A DNA stretch of 13,621 nt from JAAFIP01 sp031431335 (GCA_031431335.1 JANPDG010000111.1:1-13621), one strand, 5' to 3'; shown: positions 1-7,419, counted from the stretch's first letter. The notes: generated by a model not told the origin, from the letters alone. Program-made: numbers and translations.

Positions 1-180
1 TAGCTTGGTGGCCGCCACAGACGGGTCGCTGATTTCGTCCACGACATCGTCCACCTCACGGCAAAAAGCATAAAACGCCGTAATAGCGGCGCGCCGGTCT
101 TTGGGCAGGAACAGAAAGGCGTAATAAAAGCTGCTGCCCGAGGCAGCAGCTTTTTGTTGAACATAATCTTGCGGTGTCAT
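1..180 (-). CDS. hpnD: HpnD, presqualene diphosphate synthase (5' part only, cut by window edge)
   Basis: Only the first 60 codons are inside the window; the ATG is the complement of 178-180 and the gene continues past base 1. The visible N-terminus starts MTPQDYVQQKAA and contains SGSSFYYAFLFLP followed by AFYAFCREVDDVVDE. The latter carries the first Asp-rich DxxxD motif (DDVVD) of squalene/phytoene synthases, which binds the magnesium-diphosphate of farnesyl diphosphate. In the hopanoid pathway HpnD condenses two farnesyl diphosphates to presqualene diphosphate, which HpnC then converts to hydroxysqualene. The N-terminus matches HpnD rather than HpnC, and a separate HpnC lies at 4672-5532. 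Three genes lie between the two, which is unusual. The second DxxxD motif is outside the window, so intactness cannot be judged. Confidence 0.9.
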   Translation of the reverse strand, partial: MTPQDYVQQKAAASGSSFYYAFLFLPKDRRAAITAFYAFCREVDDVVDEISDPSVAATKL

Positions 181-241
181 GCGCAAGATTGTCGCAGGGT
201 TTTAGCAAGCCTTAAGCCGTTGTGGTACCTACTTTATGTGC

Positions 242-269
242 TTGGCCATCCCATTTGAGGACTGGCCAA
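242..269. repeat. Inverted repeat upstream of hpnD
   Basis: TTGGCCA at 242-248 and TGGCCAA at 263-269 form a perfect 7-bp inverted repeat with a 14-nt spacer. It lies in the 91-bp gap between the M60 peptidase stop (272) and the hpnD start (180). Each arm contains the self-complementary hexamer TGGCCA, with the two hexamers 20 bp apart, about two helical turns. It could be a repressor site for hpnD or a weak hairpin ending the upstream gene. No T-tract follows on the minus strand, so a terminator is less likely. No clear -35/-10 pair was found in the gap. Confidence 0.3.
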
Positions 270-271
270 CA

Positions 272-2602
272 CTACTGGGCAGGCTTGCTGCCGGGAAAGT
301 ACTTTGTGAAAATATTATTAAAGGCAGTTTGTGCAGCTTGACCTTCGGCAGTACTGTACTTATTTAGCCAAGCAGCGTACCAGCCTTCACCATAATCAGC
401 ACTCTTATTCGCGCCACTGATAGCCTCAACTGGTTTGTTTAAAAACTTCGCAGCATGCACTTTGAAAGTGGCGTTGTCCATCGGAATCATGCTTTGATAC
501 ACCTTCAGGCGGTTGTAGATGGCCAGAGAAGGTTTTAAGTTCGCAGTGGTCATTGCAGCGCTTAGCTTTGCTGCCTCAACGGGTTGCACACCCCAAAAGT
601 GAATCAGCGGTGTAAGGTCCACGCCCGCAGCGATCGACATCCTTAAGATTCGGCTGTCAACTTCGCCCAGGCCCGCACCTGCAGCTACAACCTCTTTGCG
701 AAAGACACGGTTTTCTTCGAGGTAAAACTTTTCCAATTTATCCCAACCAAACAGCGCTGCCACTTCAACATATTTGGCGTAGCCTCGCTGCTGGTATTGC
801 ACCTCGTCGGTGGTGGAGTGCGTGATATCCATGGCTTTACCCGCCCTGAAGTTCGGCGTTACCATCCAGTTAATAGCGGCCTCAGGTCGACCAATATGGG
901 GGGTGTTGTTCATCGATTTGCCAAGAGCCGCGTCAATGTCAACTCCGTAAAGCTGATGACTCACAGCGGCAGACAACAAATTGACTGCGGCCTCGCCTTC
1001 ACCTGGAAAGTTGCTGAACAACTGCGCGTGGCCAAGCTCGTGGAATTCAGTTTGCCAAAAGTCTTTACCCGGAGTCAGATACCAGTTTTTATTGTTGCCG
1101 TCAGTTTTATCGCCCGGGTTGTAGGTGTTGTTACCGCTGGGATACCCAATACCGAATGCGTCGCTCAATAGGCTGGTGTCGACTGTCAAGTACAAAATTT
1201 GGTTATTTCTAACTCTGTTTCTCCCCACCAAATCCGATACGACATCCATCCTGTCGTCCCAGTCTTTCATTAACGCGACAGGGTCAGTGTAGTTTTCGAT
1301 CCACTTGGTGGGTAGCGTCATCATGAATTTGTCGCTCATAAAGTCAGCCCATGGTGCAGGATTTTTTCGTTGCACGTCTTGCCATTGCTGCAGCGACACG
1401 TTGTTCAGTTTAGTGGCAGAAAAGAACGGTGCAGGCACCGCGTTTTGGATCGTGATGGTCACGTCGCTGCCTGCATCGGCCAAGTAGGGTACGTCGATAT
1501 AAATACCGCCGCCGTTGGGGTTTGCAATTTCGGTCACCGTGCTGACGATGGGGAATTTGGTGGTTACACGAAATGGGCGCGAGATAGTGCTTTTGATGTA
1601 TTTATCAGCCGCGTTGGCACCGACCTGAATCATGAATTTTTTATTCACCATGGATTGCGGTACGGTAACTTTTGCAACGTCACCCGCAGCCAAGTAATAG
1701 CCAGTAGGCCGGCGAGCAACAGCACCAACGCTTGAAAAGGCACTGCGCGTGTCTACGTCGGCCACCATCGTTGCATTTATCTTGGCTGAATAAACCGTGT
1801 TTGGATTCGCTGCAACCTTGACTTTACCGGGAAACCAATCAGAGCTGCCAAACTTTTTACCCGCCAGCACGTCTTTGTATTTTGTAAATGTGCTTGCCTC
1901 AAACGCGCTGTCGTGAATACTCTGTTGGATATTAAGTACCGCGCGGTCAATATCTGTTTTGGTATCGCCGTAGTATTCGTTTGAAAAACCACCTTTGGTT
2001 GCTGTATTCGCAAAAAACGGGCCGCCACGCATTTTTTCATACGCAGTGATAACCGAAAATGCCAACGTCAATGTATCTTTGTTTTGGGTCACAGCATGCA
2101 TAGTCTGCTTCAGACGCTCGTTGAGCACTTGAAGTTGAACTGAGCTTAAGGTCTGCGAGCCCTCCATGTGCGATTTGAGCGCAGTCAATGCTGCTGCAAA
2201 CACCGCTGCGTCGGGACTGTCGGCAGTCACAACTTTGCAATAACCTTCTTTGTATTTAGAAGGTATGGGGTCGTTGCCAAACACCTCAGCGCTCAGCAGC
2301 AGTGAGCCAGTTTGGTTAAACAAATACACATACCGATTGTCTGACTCAAGGCCAAACGCAACGTGTGTTTTGGTTTTTAGATCTAGGATGTCACCTTGCT
2401 TGCCGCATTTGGTAAAGCCCTTCAAGTTGAATGCGGGGGACATGCTGTCAGATGCCGCAGCGAGAACTGAAGCGGCGTCTGAGGCAACACTGGAAGCACC
2501 GTCCTTAGCCCCGCCGCAGGCAACCAGTGTAGAGGTAATCAACACGCTGCAGGCCACTAAGCCCAGCATTGAGTTCTTATTCATATGATGCAAGAGTCCC
2601 AT
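272..2602 (-). CDS. M60/enhancin-like zinc metallopeptidase, lipoprotein
   Basis: Predicted 776-residue lipoprotein. A basic N-terminus and hydrophobic stretch end in the lipobox LVAC with Cys29, followed by GG and a Ser/Ala-rich linker, so it should be membrane-anchored at the cell surface or in the periplasm. The catalytic motif is HELGH at residues 521-525, with Glu537 in GEGEAAVN as the likely third ligand, fitting the HExxH-x(8-28)-E pattern of peptidase family M60 (PF13402). The region before it (about 300-510) has features typical of M60/enhancin proteins, including TGYYLAAGDVAKVTVP and GGGIYIDVPY. Known members cleave mucins and other O-glycosylated proteins; the substrate here is unknown. 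The start at 2602 is chosen because CAAGGA lies 7 nt upstream; Met7 is an alternative. The stop is TAG. GC looks lower than in hpnC or the LOG gene. It lies 40 nt behind the esterase gene, so probably one operon. Confidence 0.8.
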   Translation of the reverse strand: MGLLHHMNKNSMLGLVACSVLITSTLVACGGAKDGASSVASDAASVLAAASDSMSPAFNLKGFTKCGKQGDILDLKTKTHVAFGLESDNRYVYLFNQTGSLLLSAEVFGNDPIPSKYKEGYCKVVTADSPDAAVFAAALTALKSHMEGSQTLSSVQLQVLNERLKQTMHAVTQNKDTLTLAFSVITAYEKMRGGPFFANTATKGGFSNEYYGDTKTDIDRAVLNIQQSIHDSAFEASTFTKYKDVLAGKKFGSSDWFPGKVKVAANPNTVYSAKINATMVADVDTRSAFSSVGAVARRPTGYYLAAGDVAKVTVPQSMVNKKFMIQVGANAADKYIKSTISRPFRVTTKFPIVSTVTEIANPNGGGIYIDVPYLADAGSDVTITIQNAVPAPFFSATKLNNVSLQQWQDVQRKNPAPWADFMSDKFMMTLPTKWIENYTDPVALMKDWDDRMDVVSDLVGRNRVRNNQILYLTVDTSLLSDAFGIGYPSGNNTYNPGDKTDGNNKNWYLTPGKDFWQTEFHELGHAQLFSNFPGEGEAAVNLLSAAVSHQLYGVDIDAALGKSMNNTPHIGRPEAAINWMVTPNFRAGKAMDITHSTTDEVQYQQRGYAKYVEVAALFGWDKLEKFYLEENRVFRKEVVAAGAGLGEVDSRILRMSIAAGVDLTPLIHFWGVQPVEAAKLSAAMTTANLKPSLAIYNRLKVYQSMIPMDNATFKVHAAKFLNKPVEAISGANKSADYGEGWYAAWLNKYSTAEGQAAQTAFNNIFTKYFPGSKPAQ

Positions 2603-2609
2603 GATTTTT

Positions 2610-2615
2610 TCCTTG
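2610..2615 (-). promoter_or_regulatory. Ribosome binding site of the M60 peptidase gene
   Basis: On the minus strand CAAGGA lies 7 nt before the ATG at 2602. This decides between Met1 (2602) and the internal Met7 (2584), in favour of 2602. It lies in the 40-nt gap after the esterase stop, in which no terminator is visible, supporting co-transcription. Confidence 0.5.
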
Positions 2616-2642
2616 AAAAATAGTTTGAAAATTAGGGAATGC

Positions 2643-3869
2643 TTATGGCTTCATCAGCTTGAGCATGGCAGCGCCCATGCTTTCGCCGACGCGAAAATAG
2701 CTTTCGCCGTTGTAATTCCAGTGGTAGATAAACCCGACTTCTGGCGAAGTCAAAGGGTAGTGAAAGGGCCGCGTGTCAACAGTGCTCACAGTGCCTGCAA
2801 ATTGGGGATATTTAGCAGGGTCAGCGACATTAGCCTGTGCATTGATTAGATTCAGAGAATTTTGATCTTTGCCGGCATCAGCCATGCCTGTATTGCCTAT
2901 CACTACCAGCATGTTGGGCAAGTTCAAGTCCTTGCGCAGATCCCGAATTAAGTTGGCCATGTTCACCTCATACTGACCTACATATTGGGTGGTCACCCGA
3001 TCGTTCCAGCCTTGGTGCCAACCGAAGCCCACCACTTCATAGCCTTTGCCGTCATAGTCTGGGTAGTATTTTTTGATGTCAGACAGCACCAGGCGCAGTT
3101 TGCTCACCATCTCTGTGTAGTAAGCCCCTGTCTGGTCCAATGTGGCCGTGGTGGGTGAGCCTACGCCCAAGCCAACCGAGCTGGGAGGTCTAAAGTCAAC
3201 TGCCAGTGATTTACCACCCCAAGCTGTTTTGATTAAGAGCACCTTGTCCGTCAGCGCATTGCCCATGGTGTGGCCAAAGCCAAGCTCAGGCCCAATGTAG
3301 CCCTCGCCAGCTCTCATATCGTTGCCCACGCCAAATCCAACACCCAACTGCCCAGCACGCCTAACTACTGTGTTGCCGGCCGATGCCTCGTCCCAGTACG
3401 AAACATACACATCATCGCGTGTTGCCCAGCTTGAGTAGGTTTTGGATTCGCCCTTGACGCAACCAAGGATATCTTCTTGGACTGTGTAGGTAATGGTTTT
3501 GCTGGCGTTAACCAGATAGCTGTATTTAGCGGGGTCATTGTTGACCATGGCCCGCAGGCTGCCCATACCGCCAAGAATGTTGGCCGGGCCATTGCGCGTG
3601 TTGTCACGCTTAAGCGGGCAGAGTATCTTGGCTCGGTCAGGGTCGCCGCCTCGATCCACCTTGCCATAGCCTTCCATGTTGGACTGCCCCGCCAATATAA
3701 ATATCTTGAGTTTGCCGTTGCCTACGACAAACTGTGCGGGGGGTGTAAGTGAAGCTACATCATCAGGCTCTGATGATCCGCCACACGCCACCGTTAAACC
3801 AGCGACTATAAAGACACCTAAATATTTAGCAAAAATAAACTCTTTGCATATTCGATTGATTAAACGCAT
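2643..3869 (-). CDS. Sialate O-acetylesterase (SASA)/SGNH-type carbohydrate esterase, lipoprotein
   Basis: Predicted 408-residue lipoprotein: hydrophobic segment at about 14-28, lipobox LTVAC with Cys29, then GGSS. The mature part opens with KIFILAGQSNMEG, in which Ser63 is the expected nucleophile of the SASA/CE6-like family (PF03629). It continues with GPELGFG, KTAWGGKSL (oxyanion-hole region) and GFGWHQGWND. The C-terminal IYHWNYNGESYFRVGESMG carries His383 as the likely catalytic histidine. Family members remove O-acetyl groups from sialic acids, xylan or other glycans; which one applies here cannot be read from the sequence. The gene directly precedes the M60 peptidase gene (40-nt gap), suggesting joint action on acetylated glycoproteins or glycans. 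The start at 3869 is preceded by a modest GGGGA about 7 nt upstream. Base composition is AT-richer than in the flanking hopanoid genes, so acquisition by transfer is possible. Confidence 0.8.
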   Translation of the reverse strand: MRLINRICKEFIFAKYLGVFIVAGLTVACGGSSEPDDVASLTPPAQFVVGNGKLKIFILAGQSNMEGYGKVDRGGDPDRAKILCPLKRDNTRNGPANILGGMGSLRAMVNNDPAKYSYLVNASKTITYTVQEDILGCVKGESKTYSSWATRDDVYVSYWDEASAGNTVVRRAGQLGVGFGVGNDMRAGEGYIGPELGFGHTMGNALTDKVLLIKTAWGGKSLAVDFRPPSSVGLGVGSPTTATLDQTGAYYTEMVSKLRLVLSDIKKYYPDYDGKGYEVVGFGWHQGWNDRVTTQYVGQYEVNMANLIRDLRKDLNLPNMLVVIGNTGMADAGKDQNSLNLINAQANVADPAKYPQFAGTVSTVDTRPFHYPLTSPEVGFIYHWNYNGESYFRVGESMGAAMLKLMKP

Positions 3870-3994
3870 GAAATAGTCCCCAAATTATTGTGCATTCAAC
3901 GCAACACAACAAAATTAGACAATCGATGCGGATTTCAAAAATTACATTGTTGACATAATCAACTTGCTAGCTGAAAGACTTTGTGAGATTTGTG
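3870..3994. promoter_or_regulatory. AT-rich 125-bp gap, probable promoter region of the lipoprotein pair
   Basis: This gap between the DUF2867-like stop (3995) and the esterase start (3869) is strikingly AT-rich and is the natural place for a promoter serving the esterase and M60 genes. It contains GTTGA-CATAA-TCAAC at 3949-3963, a perfect 5-bp inverted repeat around 5 nt that could be an operator. I could not pick out a convincing -35/-10 pair on the minus strand. No rho-independent terminator is visible after the DUF2867-like gene, so read-through from hpnC cannot be excluded. Confidence 0.35.
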
Positions 3995-4552
3995 TTATTT
4001 GCGTAACAAATTGACAGCTTTGGCCACGGCCGCAGGCGCGCGGCGCAAAACTGCCGGTGCAATCAACTTGTGCATAGGCCCCACAGGCAGCATGTAGAGG
4101 TGCCCCAAGATATTTTTTACATGCACTACCGTAGACAGCGTAATGCGGTCATGCTGCGCGTCCACACGCTGCTTGAGCACTGAGAGCTGCACAGTGAGGT
4201 GCTTATCAGCGTCCTCCATCACCAGCTCGTGCGGTGTGGCGCTAACTAAGTTAAACAGGCCCAGCCGGGTGCCGCGCTGCAAGAGATGCTCAGAGCCTGC
4301 TGGCACATCAGGCACGGCAGCCAGTTGGCCTAGATTTTTTAAGCCCACCAGCTGCACCGCCCGATTGCGCAGCGCCATCATGCCCTCCACCCAGCCAGGT
4401 GTGTCGCGCGCAATCACCGCATAAATTTGAATAGCACTCAGCTCACTGCGCGGCACCAGCACGGTAAACGCATCGGCAAATGTGGCGGTGCGGGCGCTGG
4501 CATGCACAGAGCACTGAGCAGGAATGGGGATGGATTGGGTGGTCGGTAGCAT
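3995..4552 (-). CDS. DUF2867-like protein of unknown function
   Basis: Predicted 185-residue soluble protein without a signal peptide or transmembrane helix. The pattern fits DUF2867-type proteins: ATFADAFTVLVP near the N-terminus, then WVEGMMALRNRAVQLVGLK around residues 55-75, and the acidic core DADKHLTVQLSV near residue 120. A hydrophobic strand and the helix HKLIAPAVLRRAPAAVAKAV close the protein. The family has no well-defined biochemical role, and I infer none. ATG at 4550-4552 is the first in-frame start; no good Shine-Dalgarno sequence is seen. It lies downstream of hpnC on the same strand, 119 nt away, with copy A of the dispersed repeat in the gap. Family assignment is from memory of the sequence pattern, so moderately sure. 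Confidence 0.6.
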   Translation of the reverse strand: MLPTTQSIPIPAQCSVHASARTATFADAFTVLVPRSELSAIQIYAVIARDTPGWVEGMMALRNRAVQLVGLKNLGQLAAVPDVPAGSEHLLQRGTRLGLFNLVSATPHELVMEDADKHLTVQLSVLKQRVDAQHDRITLSTVVHVKNILGHLYMLPVGPMHKLIAPAVLRRAPAAVAKAVNLLRK

Positions 4553-4566
4553 AGTGAGGAATGTAC

Positions 4567-4627
4567 TTTTGGAGGAAAATAAAGCATTTTTCCGACGTGG
4601 ATATTCAATAGTTCGCTATCATTTTTG
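4567..4627 (+). repeat. Dispersed repeat, copy A (intergenic)
   Basis: The core at 4584-4619 (36 bp) reads GCATT, then TTTCCGACGTGGATATT, then CA, then ATAGTTCGCTAT. It matches copy B at 34 of 36 positions, differing only in the CA/GG pair, and copy C at 32 of 36. Similarity extends upstream (CTTTTGGAGGAAAATAAA, resembling copies B and D) and weakly downstream. The copy lies in the 119-bp gap between the hpnC stop and the DUF2867-like start. It is the only one of the four copies outside a reading frame. ATAG-TTCG-CTAT can form a small stem with a UUCG loop. Confidence 0.85.
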
Positions 4628-4671
4628 ATTTTCTTGGGTCACGAAGCACAGAAAGACTGCGCCTGTCCAAG

Positions 4672-5532
4672 CTACATCCACAGCGCCCGCCACAGCACCA
4701 CACAGGCATCCCACTTGCCCAGTTTAGGGCGTTGACTCAGAGTGCGGTGTTGCAGCTGTTGTATTTTGTCAGCAATCCGCAGGCCGCCTTGGATGACGCA
4801 GCGCAGTTCTAGGCTGGCGCGCCAGCCGTTAAAACCACTGATTTGCTGAGCCACGCGCTTGGGCAGGTGAGCGCCTTTGAGCATGGTGGCGCGGGCCAGA
4901 CCGGTGCAGTGAGCAACTAATTTGGCGGTGTCGGGGGTGTCGATGCAAGTCAGCAGGTCAGATTTTTTGACGCTGCACAGTTGCATCAGGTCGCGGGGCA
5001 GGTAGTAGCGCTTGTTCGGTAGGTCGCGGCTTAGGTCTTGCCAAAAGTTGATCAGTTGCAGGGCGCTGCAGATGGCGTCTGAGGCGTGGAGCGACATTTT
5101 GTCGTGCACCCCGTACAGATGCAGCAGCAAGCGGCCTACGGGGTTGGCAGATCGGCTGCAGTAGTCCAGCAGTTCGGTGTGGTCTGCATACCAGTGGCCA
5201 GCCTCGGAGTAGTCCACGTCTTGGGCGAAGGCTTTGAGCAGGTCGTCTAGCAGGCTCAAGGGCAGCTGGAATGTGGTGATGTGCGGTGCGAGGGCGCCAA
5301 ACACATCGGGCCAGCGGGGGGACACCGACGCGCCGGGCTCGGTGCTGGCGCAGGCGTGCAGGTCGTAGCGGTAGGCGGCCAGGTCGGTTATGCGTTGCTC
5401 GGCAGTAGCGTTGCCTTCGTCGGCCAGGTCGTCTGCGGTGCGGGCAAACCAATAGATGGCCGTGATCACACCGCGCAGATGCGGTGGACACAGCAGGGAG
5501 GCTACGGGGAAGTTTTCGTAGTGTTGGGGCAC
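4672..5532 (-). CDS. hpnC: HpnC, hydroxysqualene synthase
   Basis: A 286-residue member of the squalene/phytoene synthase family. The N-terminus HYENFPVASLLCPPHLR and YWFARTADDLADEG are hallmarks of HpnC. The two Asp-rich motifs are DDLAD (residues 34-38) and DLSRD (166-170, within NFWQDLSRDLPNKRYYLP), both intact. HpnC converts presqualene diphosphate made by HpnD into hydroxysqualene, which HpnE reduces to squalene for hopanoid synthesis. The start is GTG (complement of 5530-5532). An in-frame TGA lies a few codons upstream with no ATG between, and the family N-terminus begins right there. No strong Shine-Dalgarno sequence is visible. hpnD is on the same strand but 4.5 kb downstream instead of next door. 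Confidence 0.92.
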   Translation of the reverse strand: MPQHYENFPVASLLCPPHLRGVITAIYWFARTADDLADEGNATAEQRITDLAAYRYDLHACASTEPGASVSPRWPDVFGALAPHITTFQLPLSLLDDLLKAFAQDVDYSEAGHWYADHTELLDYCSRSANPVGRLLLHLYGVHDKMSLHASDAICSALQLINFWQDLSRDLPNKRYYLPRDLMQLCSVKKSDLLTCIDTPDTAKLVAHCTGLARATMLKGAHLPKRVAQQISGFNGWRASLELRCVIQGGLRIADKIQQLQHRTLSQRPKLGKWDACVVLWRALWM

Positions 5533-5626
5533 GGGGATAGCCTATTCAGTTGGAGACAGAGCAAAATGGAGGGTACATTTTGGACTGTCCCACAATGTTA
5601 TCGGCTTGGGCAGAGCGATGCGTTGC

Positions 5627-6514
5627 TCACACAGATGCATCGGTCTTTCCCGACAGGTTATAGAATTTTTTAATCGCATCCCACGCCACCTGCGGGTCGT
5701 CCACATAGTTAAACAGTTTGACGTCCTCGGGCGAGATGGCGCCTTCTTCTACCAGCACGTCAAAGTTGATTAGCTTTTTCCAGTAGGCGCTGCCGTACAA
5801 AAAGATGGGCACGGGCTTGGCTTTGCGGGTTTGCACCAGCGTGAGCACTTCAAACAGCTCGTCCAGTGTGCCAAAGCCGCCGGGAAAGGCCACCAGCGCT
5901 TTGGCGCGCATCATAAAGTGCATTTTGCGCAGGGCGAAGTAATGAAACTTAAAGCTCAGTTCGGGGGTGACATACGGGTTGCCGCTTTGCTCATGGGGCA
6001 GGGCGATGTTCAGGCCCACGCTCATCTCGCCTTGGTCGTGCGCGCCACGGTTGGCCGCCTCCATCACGCCGGGGCCGCCGCCGGTACAGATGAACAGCTT
6101 GTCTTCTTTGGGGCAGTATTTGCCGTGCTCGGCGACCAAGCGGCCAAACTGGCGGGCTTGCTCGTAATAAGGCGCGGTGCGCATCAGGCGCTGGGCTTTG
6201 GCCAGAGCGGCCGCGTCGCCACTGGCTTGGGCGGCGGCGAGCGCGGCCTGGGCTTCTTCGGGACTGCAAAAGCGCGCACCGCCAAACACCACCACAGTGC
6301 CTTGTATGCCTGCTTCGGCTTGGCCTAGCTCGGGCTTGAGCATTTCTAGCTGCATGCGGATGCCGCGTGTCTCGCGGGACAGTAAAAACTCGGGGTCTGC
6401 AAAAGCCAAGCGGTATGCGTCAGGCTCTAGGGGTGTGCCTTCGCTTGCGTGGTGTTGCAAAGTAGCCCAAGCGTTGGCCAGGTGCTGTTCGGTGAGGTTG
6501 TGGGTGTTTTCCAT
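5627..6514 (-). CDS. LOG-family protein, putative nucleoside 5'-monophosphate phosphoribohydrolase
   Basis: A 295-residue Rossmann-fold protein of the LOG (Lonely Guy)/TIGR00730 type, once annotated as lysine decarboxylase. The two diagnostic motifs are present: GGGPGVME at residues 145-152 and PGGFGTLDE at 211-219, which form the nucleotide-binding and catalytic site. VVVFGGAR near residue 73 is the first Rossmann strand. Known LOG enzymes hydrolyse cytokinin riboside or other nucleoside 5'-monophosphates to free base and ribose 5-phosphate; the exact substrate here is unknown. An N-terminal helical extension of about 70 residues precedes the core, as in longer bacterial members. Start is ATG at 6512-6514, giving MENTHNLTEQ; no clear ribosome binding site. 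The gene lies 94 nt upstream of hpnC on the same strand; a shared transcript is possible but unproven. Confidence 0.85.
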   Translation of the reverse strand: MENTHNLTEQHLANAWATLQHHASEGTPLEPDAYRLAFADPEFLLSRETRGIRMQLEMLKPELGQAEAGIQGTVVVFGGARFCSPEEAQAALAAAQASGDAAALAKAQRLMRTAPYYEQARQFGRLVAEHGKYCPKEDKLFICTGGGPGVMEAANRGAHDQGEMSVGLNIALPHEQSGNPYVTPELSFKFHYFALRKMHFMMRAKALVAFPGGFGTLDELFEVLTLVQTRKAKPVPIFLYGSAYWKKLINFDVLVEEGAISPEDVKLFNYVDDPQVAWDAIKKFYNLSGKTDASV

Positions 6515-6680
6515 AGTTTGATTTTAGAGTCTAGAAGCTGCTTGGGGTGCATTCGATCAATGGTGCATAGCCAAGCTTAAGCGGTAGCCTAGCTTAGCCT
6601 GTGTGGCACGCAGCGTGCATATTAAAATGCAGTTATTAAAATTATGAGCGGGCGTGTTGGCGCCCAGACAGCCCACCGGC
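6515..6680. promoter_or_regulatory. Divergent intergenic region
   Basis: These 166 bp separate the LOG gene (minus) from the GYF-like gene (plus) and should carry both promoters. TGCAT at 6616-6620 and ATGCA at 6627-6631 form a 5-bp inverted repeat around ATTAAA. An AT-rich run (TATTAAAATTAT) at about 6634-6645 could be the -10 area of the plus-strand gene. No confident -35 box was identified for either direction. Confidence 0.3.
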
Positions 6681-7256
6681 ATGAAAGCACCTTCTCCTTA
6701 CAGCTACCGTCTATTGCTTGAAAACAAGCAAGTAGGCCCGTTTGACCGCCGCACTATTGTGGGTATGCGGATCAATAAGCTGATTCCTAAAGAGACCTCT
6801 ATTTTGCGCAGCGATGGCCTGCTGATGACGGCTGCGCAGCTCTTGGCCGACCGCAACGAACAGGCCGATCCGCACACAGGCCAGCTGGCTTGTGCACCTA
6901 TCGCCATGGCATCAGTCCAGTGGCCTACATTTTTAGTTAACTTTGGTGGTAATTTCGGCGGTATTTTGGGTGCGGGTGCACTCGGTTTTGTAGGCCGAGG
7001 CGAGCTTCGCTTTCAGAGCGATTCTCTGCGTCTGAGTGGTCAGCGCAAGAGCGGCTTGCTGCGCAGTGCACAAGACCGGGTCAAAATTGCCATTGCAGAC
7101 ATTGCGGCTGTCAATGCGCAGGCCAGTGCGGCGCACATCACGCTGCGTGCAAATCATCCCTTGGTTGCGCAGCGCAAAAGCCCAGTGATCAAGATCGTGA
7201 TGGACAGCCCAGGCGAAGTCGCAGAGCTGATTGAACTGGTGCGAGCTAGCGTCTAA
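6681..7256 (+). CDS. Hypothetical protein with GYF-like N-terminus and PH/GRAM-like C-terminus
   Basis: A 191-residue protein from ATG 6681; an in-frame GTG at 6654 would add nine residues. Residues 1-55 (YRLLLENKQVGPFDRRTIVGM, then later TAAQLL) look like the GYF_2/DUF4339 fold often found at the N-terminus of bacterial membrane or regulatory proteins. A central stretch with FLVNFGGNFGGILGAGALGFVG is glycine-rich and hydrophobic and may lie at a membrane or form a loop. The C-terminal part (about 105-190) has alternating strands (GELRFQSDSLRLSGQ, RVKIAIADIAAV, AHITLRA, PVIKIVM) and ends with an amphipathic helix, the layout of a PH/GRAM-like domain. I do not recognise a named family for the whole protein. 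It is transcribed alone towards the terminator at 7350-7378. Confidence 0.6.
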   Translation: MKAPSPYSYRLLLENKQVGPFDRRTIVGMRINKLIPKETSILRSDGLLMTAAQLLADRNEQADPHTGQLACAPIAMASVQWPTFLVNFGGNFGGILGAGALGFVGRGELRFQSDSLRLSGQRKSGLLRSAQDRVKIAIADIAAVNAQASAAHITLRANHPLVAQRKSPVIKIVMDSPGEVAELIELVRASV

Positions 7257-7316
7257 GCGCGTGTAGCGCTGCTGCGTGCAGGCCCTAGAGGGCGCGCTCT
7301 AAGTGGTTTGAGGCGC

Positions 7317-7342
7317 ATATGTGACAAAAATATGTGACAAAA
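7317..7342. repeat. Perfect 13-bp tandem duplication
   Basis: ATATGTGACAAAA occurs twice head to tail (7317-7329 and 7330-7342), between the stop of the GYF-like gene and the terminator hairpin. It is noncoding. Each unit contains TGTGACAAAA; a regulatory role is possible, but the position in a convergent 3' region makes a simple replication-slippage duplication more likely. Confidence 0.8.
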
Positions 7343-7349
7343 TTGGCCA

Positions 7350-7378
7350 ACAAAAAGGCTCCCTAGGAGCCTTTTTGT
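7350..7378. terminator. Bidirectional rho-independent terminator
   Basis: A perfect 13-bp inverted repeat with loop CTA: left arm 7350-7362 (ACAAAAAGGCTCC), right arm 7366-7378. The A-run on one side and T-run on the other give a U-tract for transcripts in both directions. It lies between two convergent genes, 94 bp after the plus-strand GYF-like gene and 42 bp after efp on the minus strand, and can serve both. Confidence 0.9.
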
Positions 7379-7419
7379 CATGCGTTATACAAATTAGACG
7401 CGCTTTCCAAAGCGGCTGG

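Noticed and set aside
280..297. GCAGGCTTGCTGC hairpin near the 3' end of the M60 gene as a terminator
   Set aside because: It has a short stem inside the coding sequence and no following T-run.
2616..2640. AAAATAGTTTG between the esterase and M60 genes, resembling the end of the repeat
   Set aside because: Only about eight bases match and the CGACGTGG core is missing.
5831..6521. Plus-strand open frames of 114-165 codons opposite the LOG gene
   Set aside because: They overlap a gene with clear catalytic motifs and show no domain or start signal of their own.
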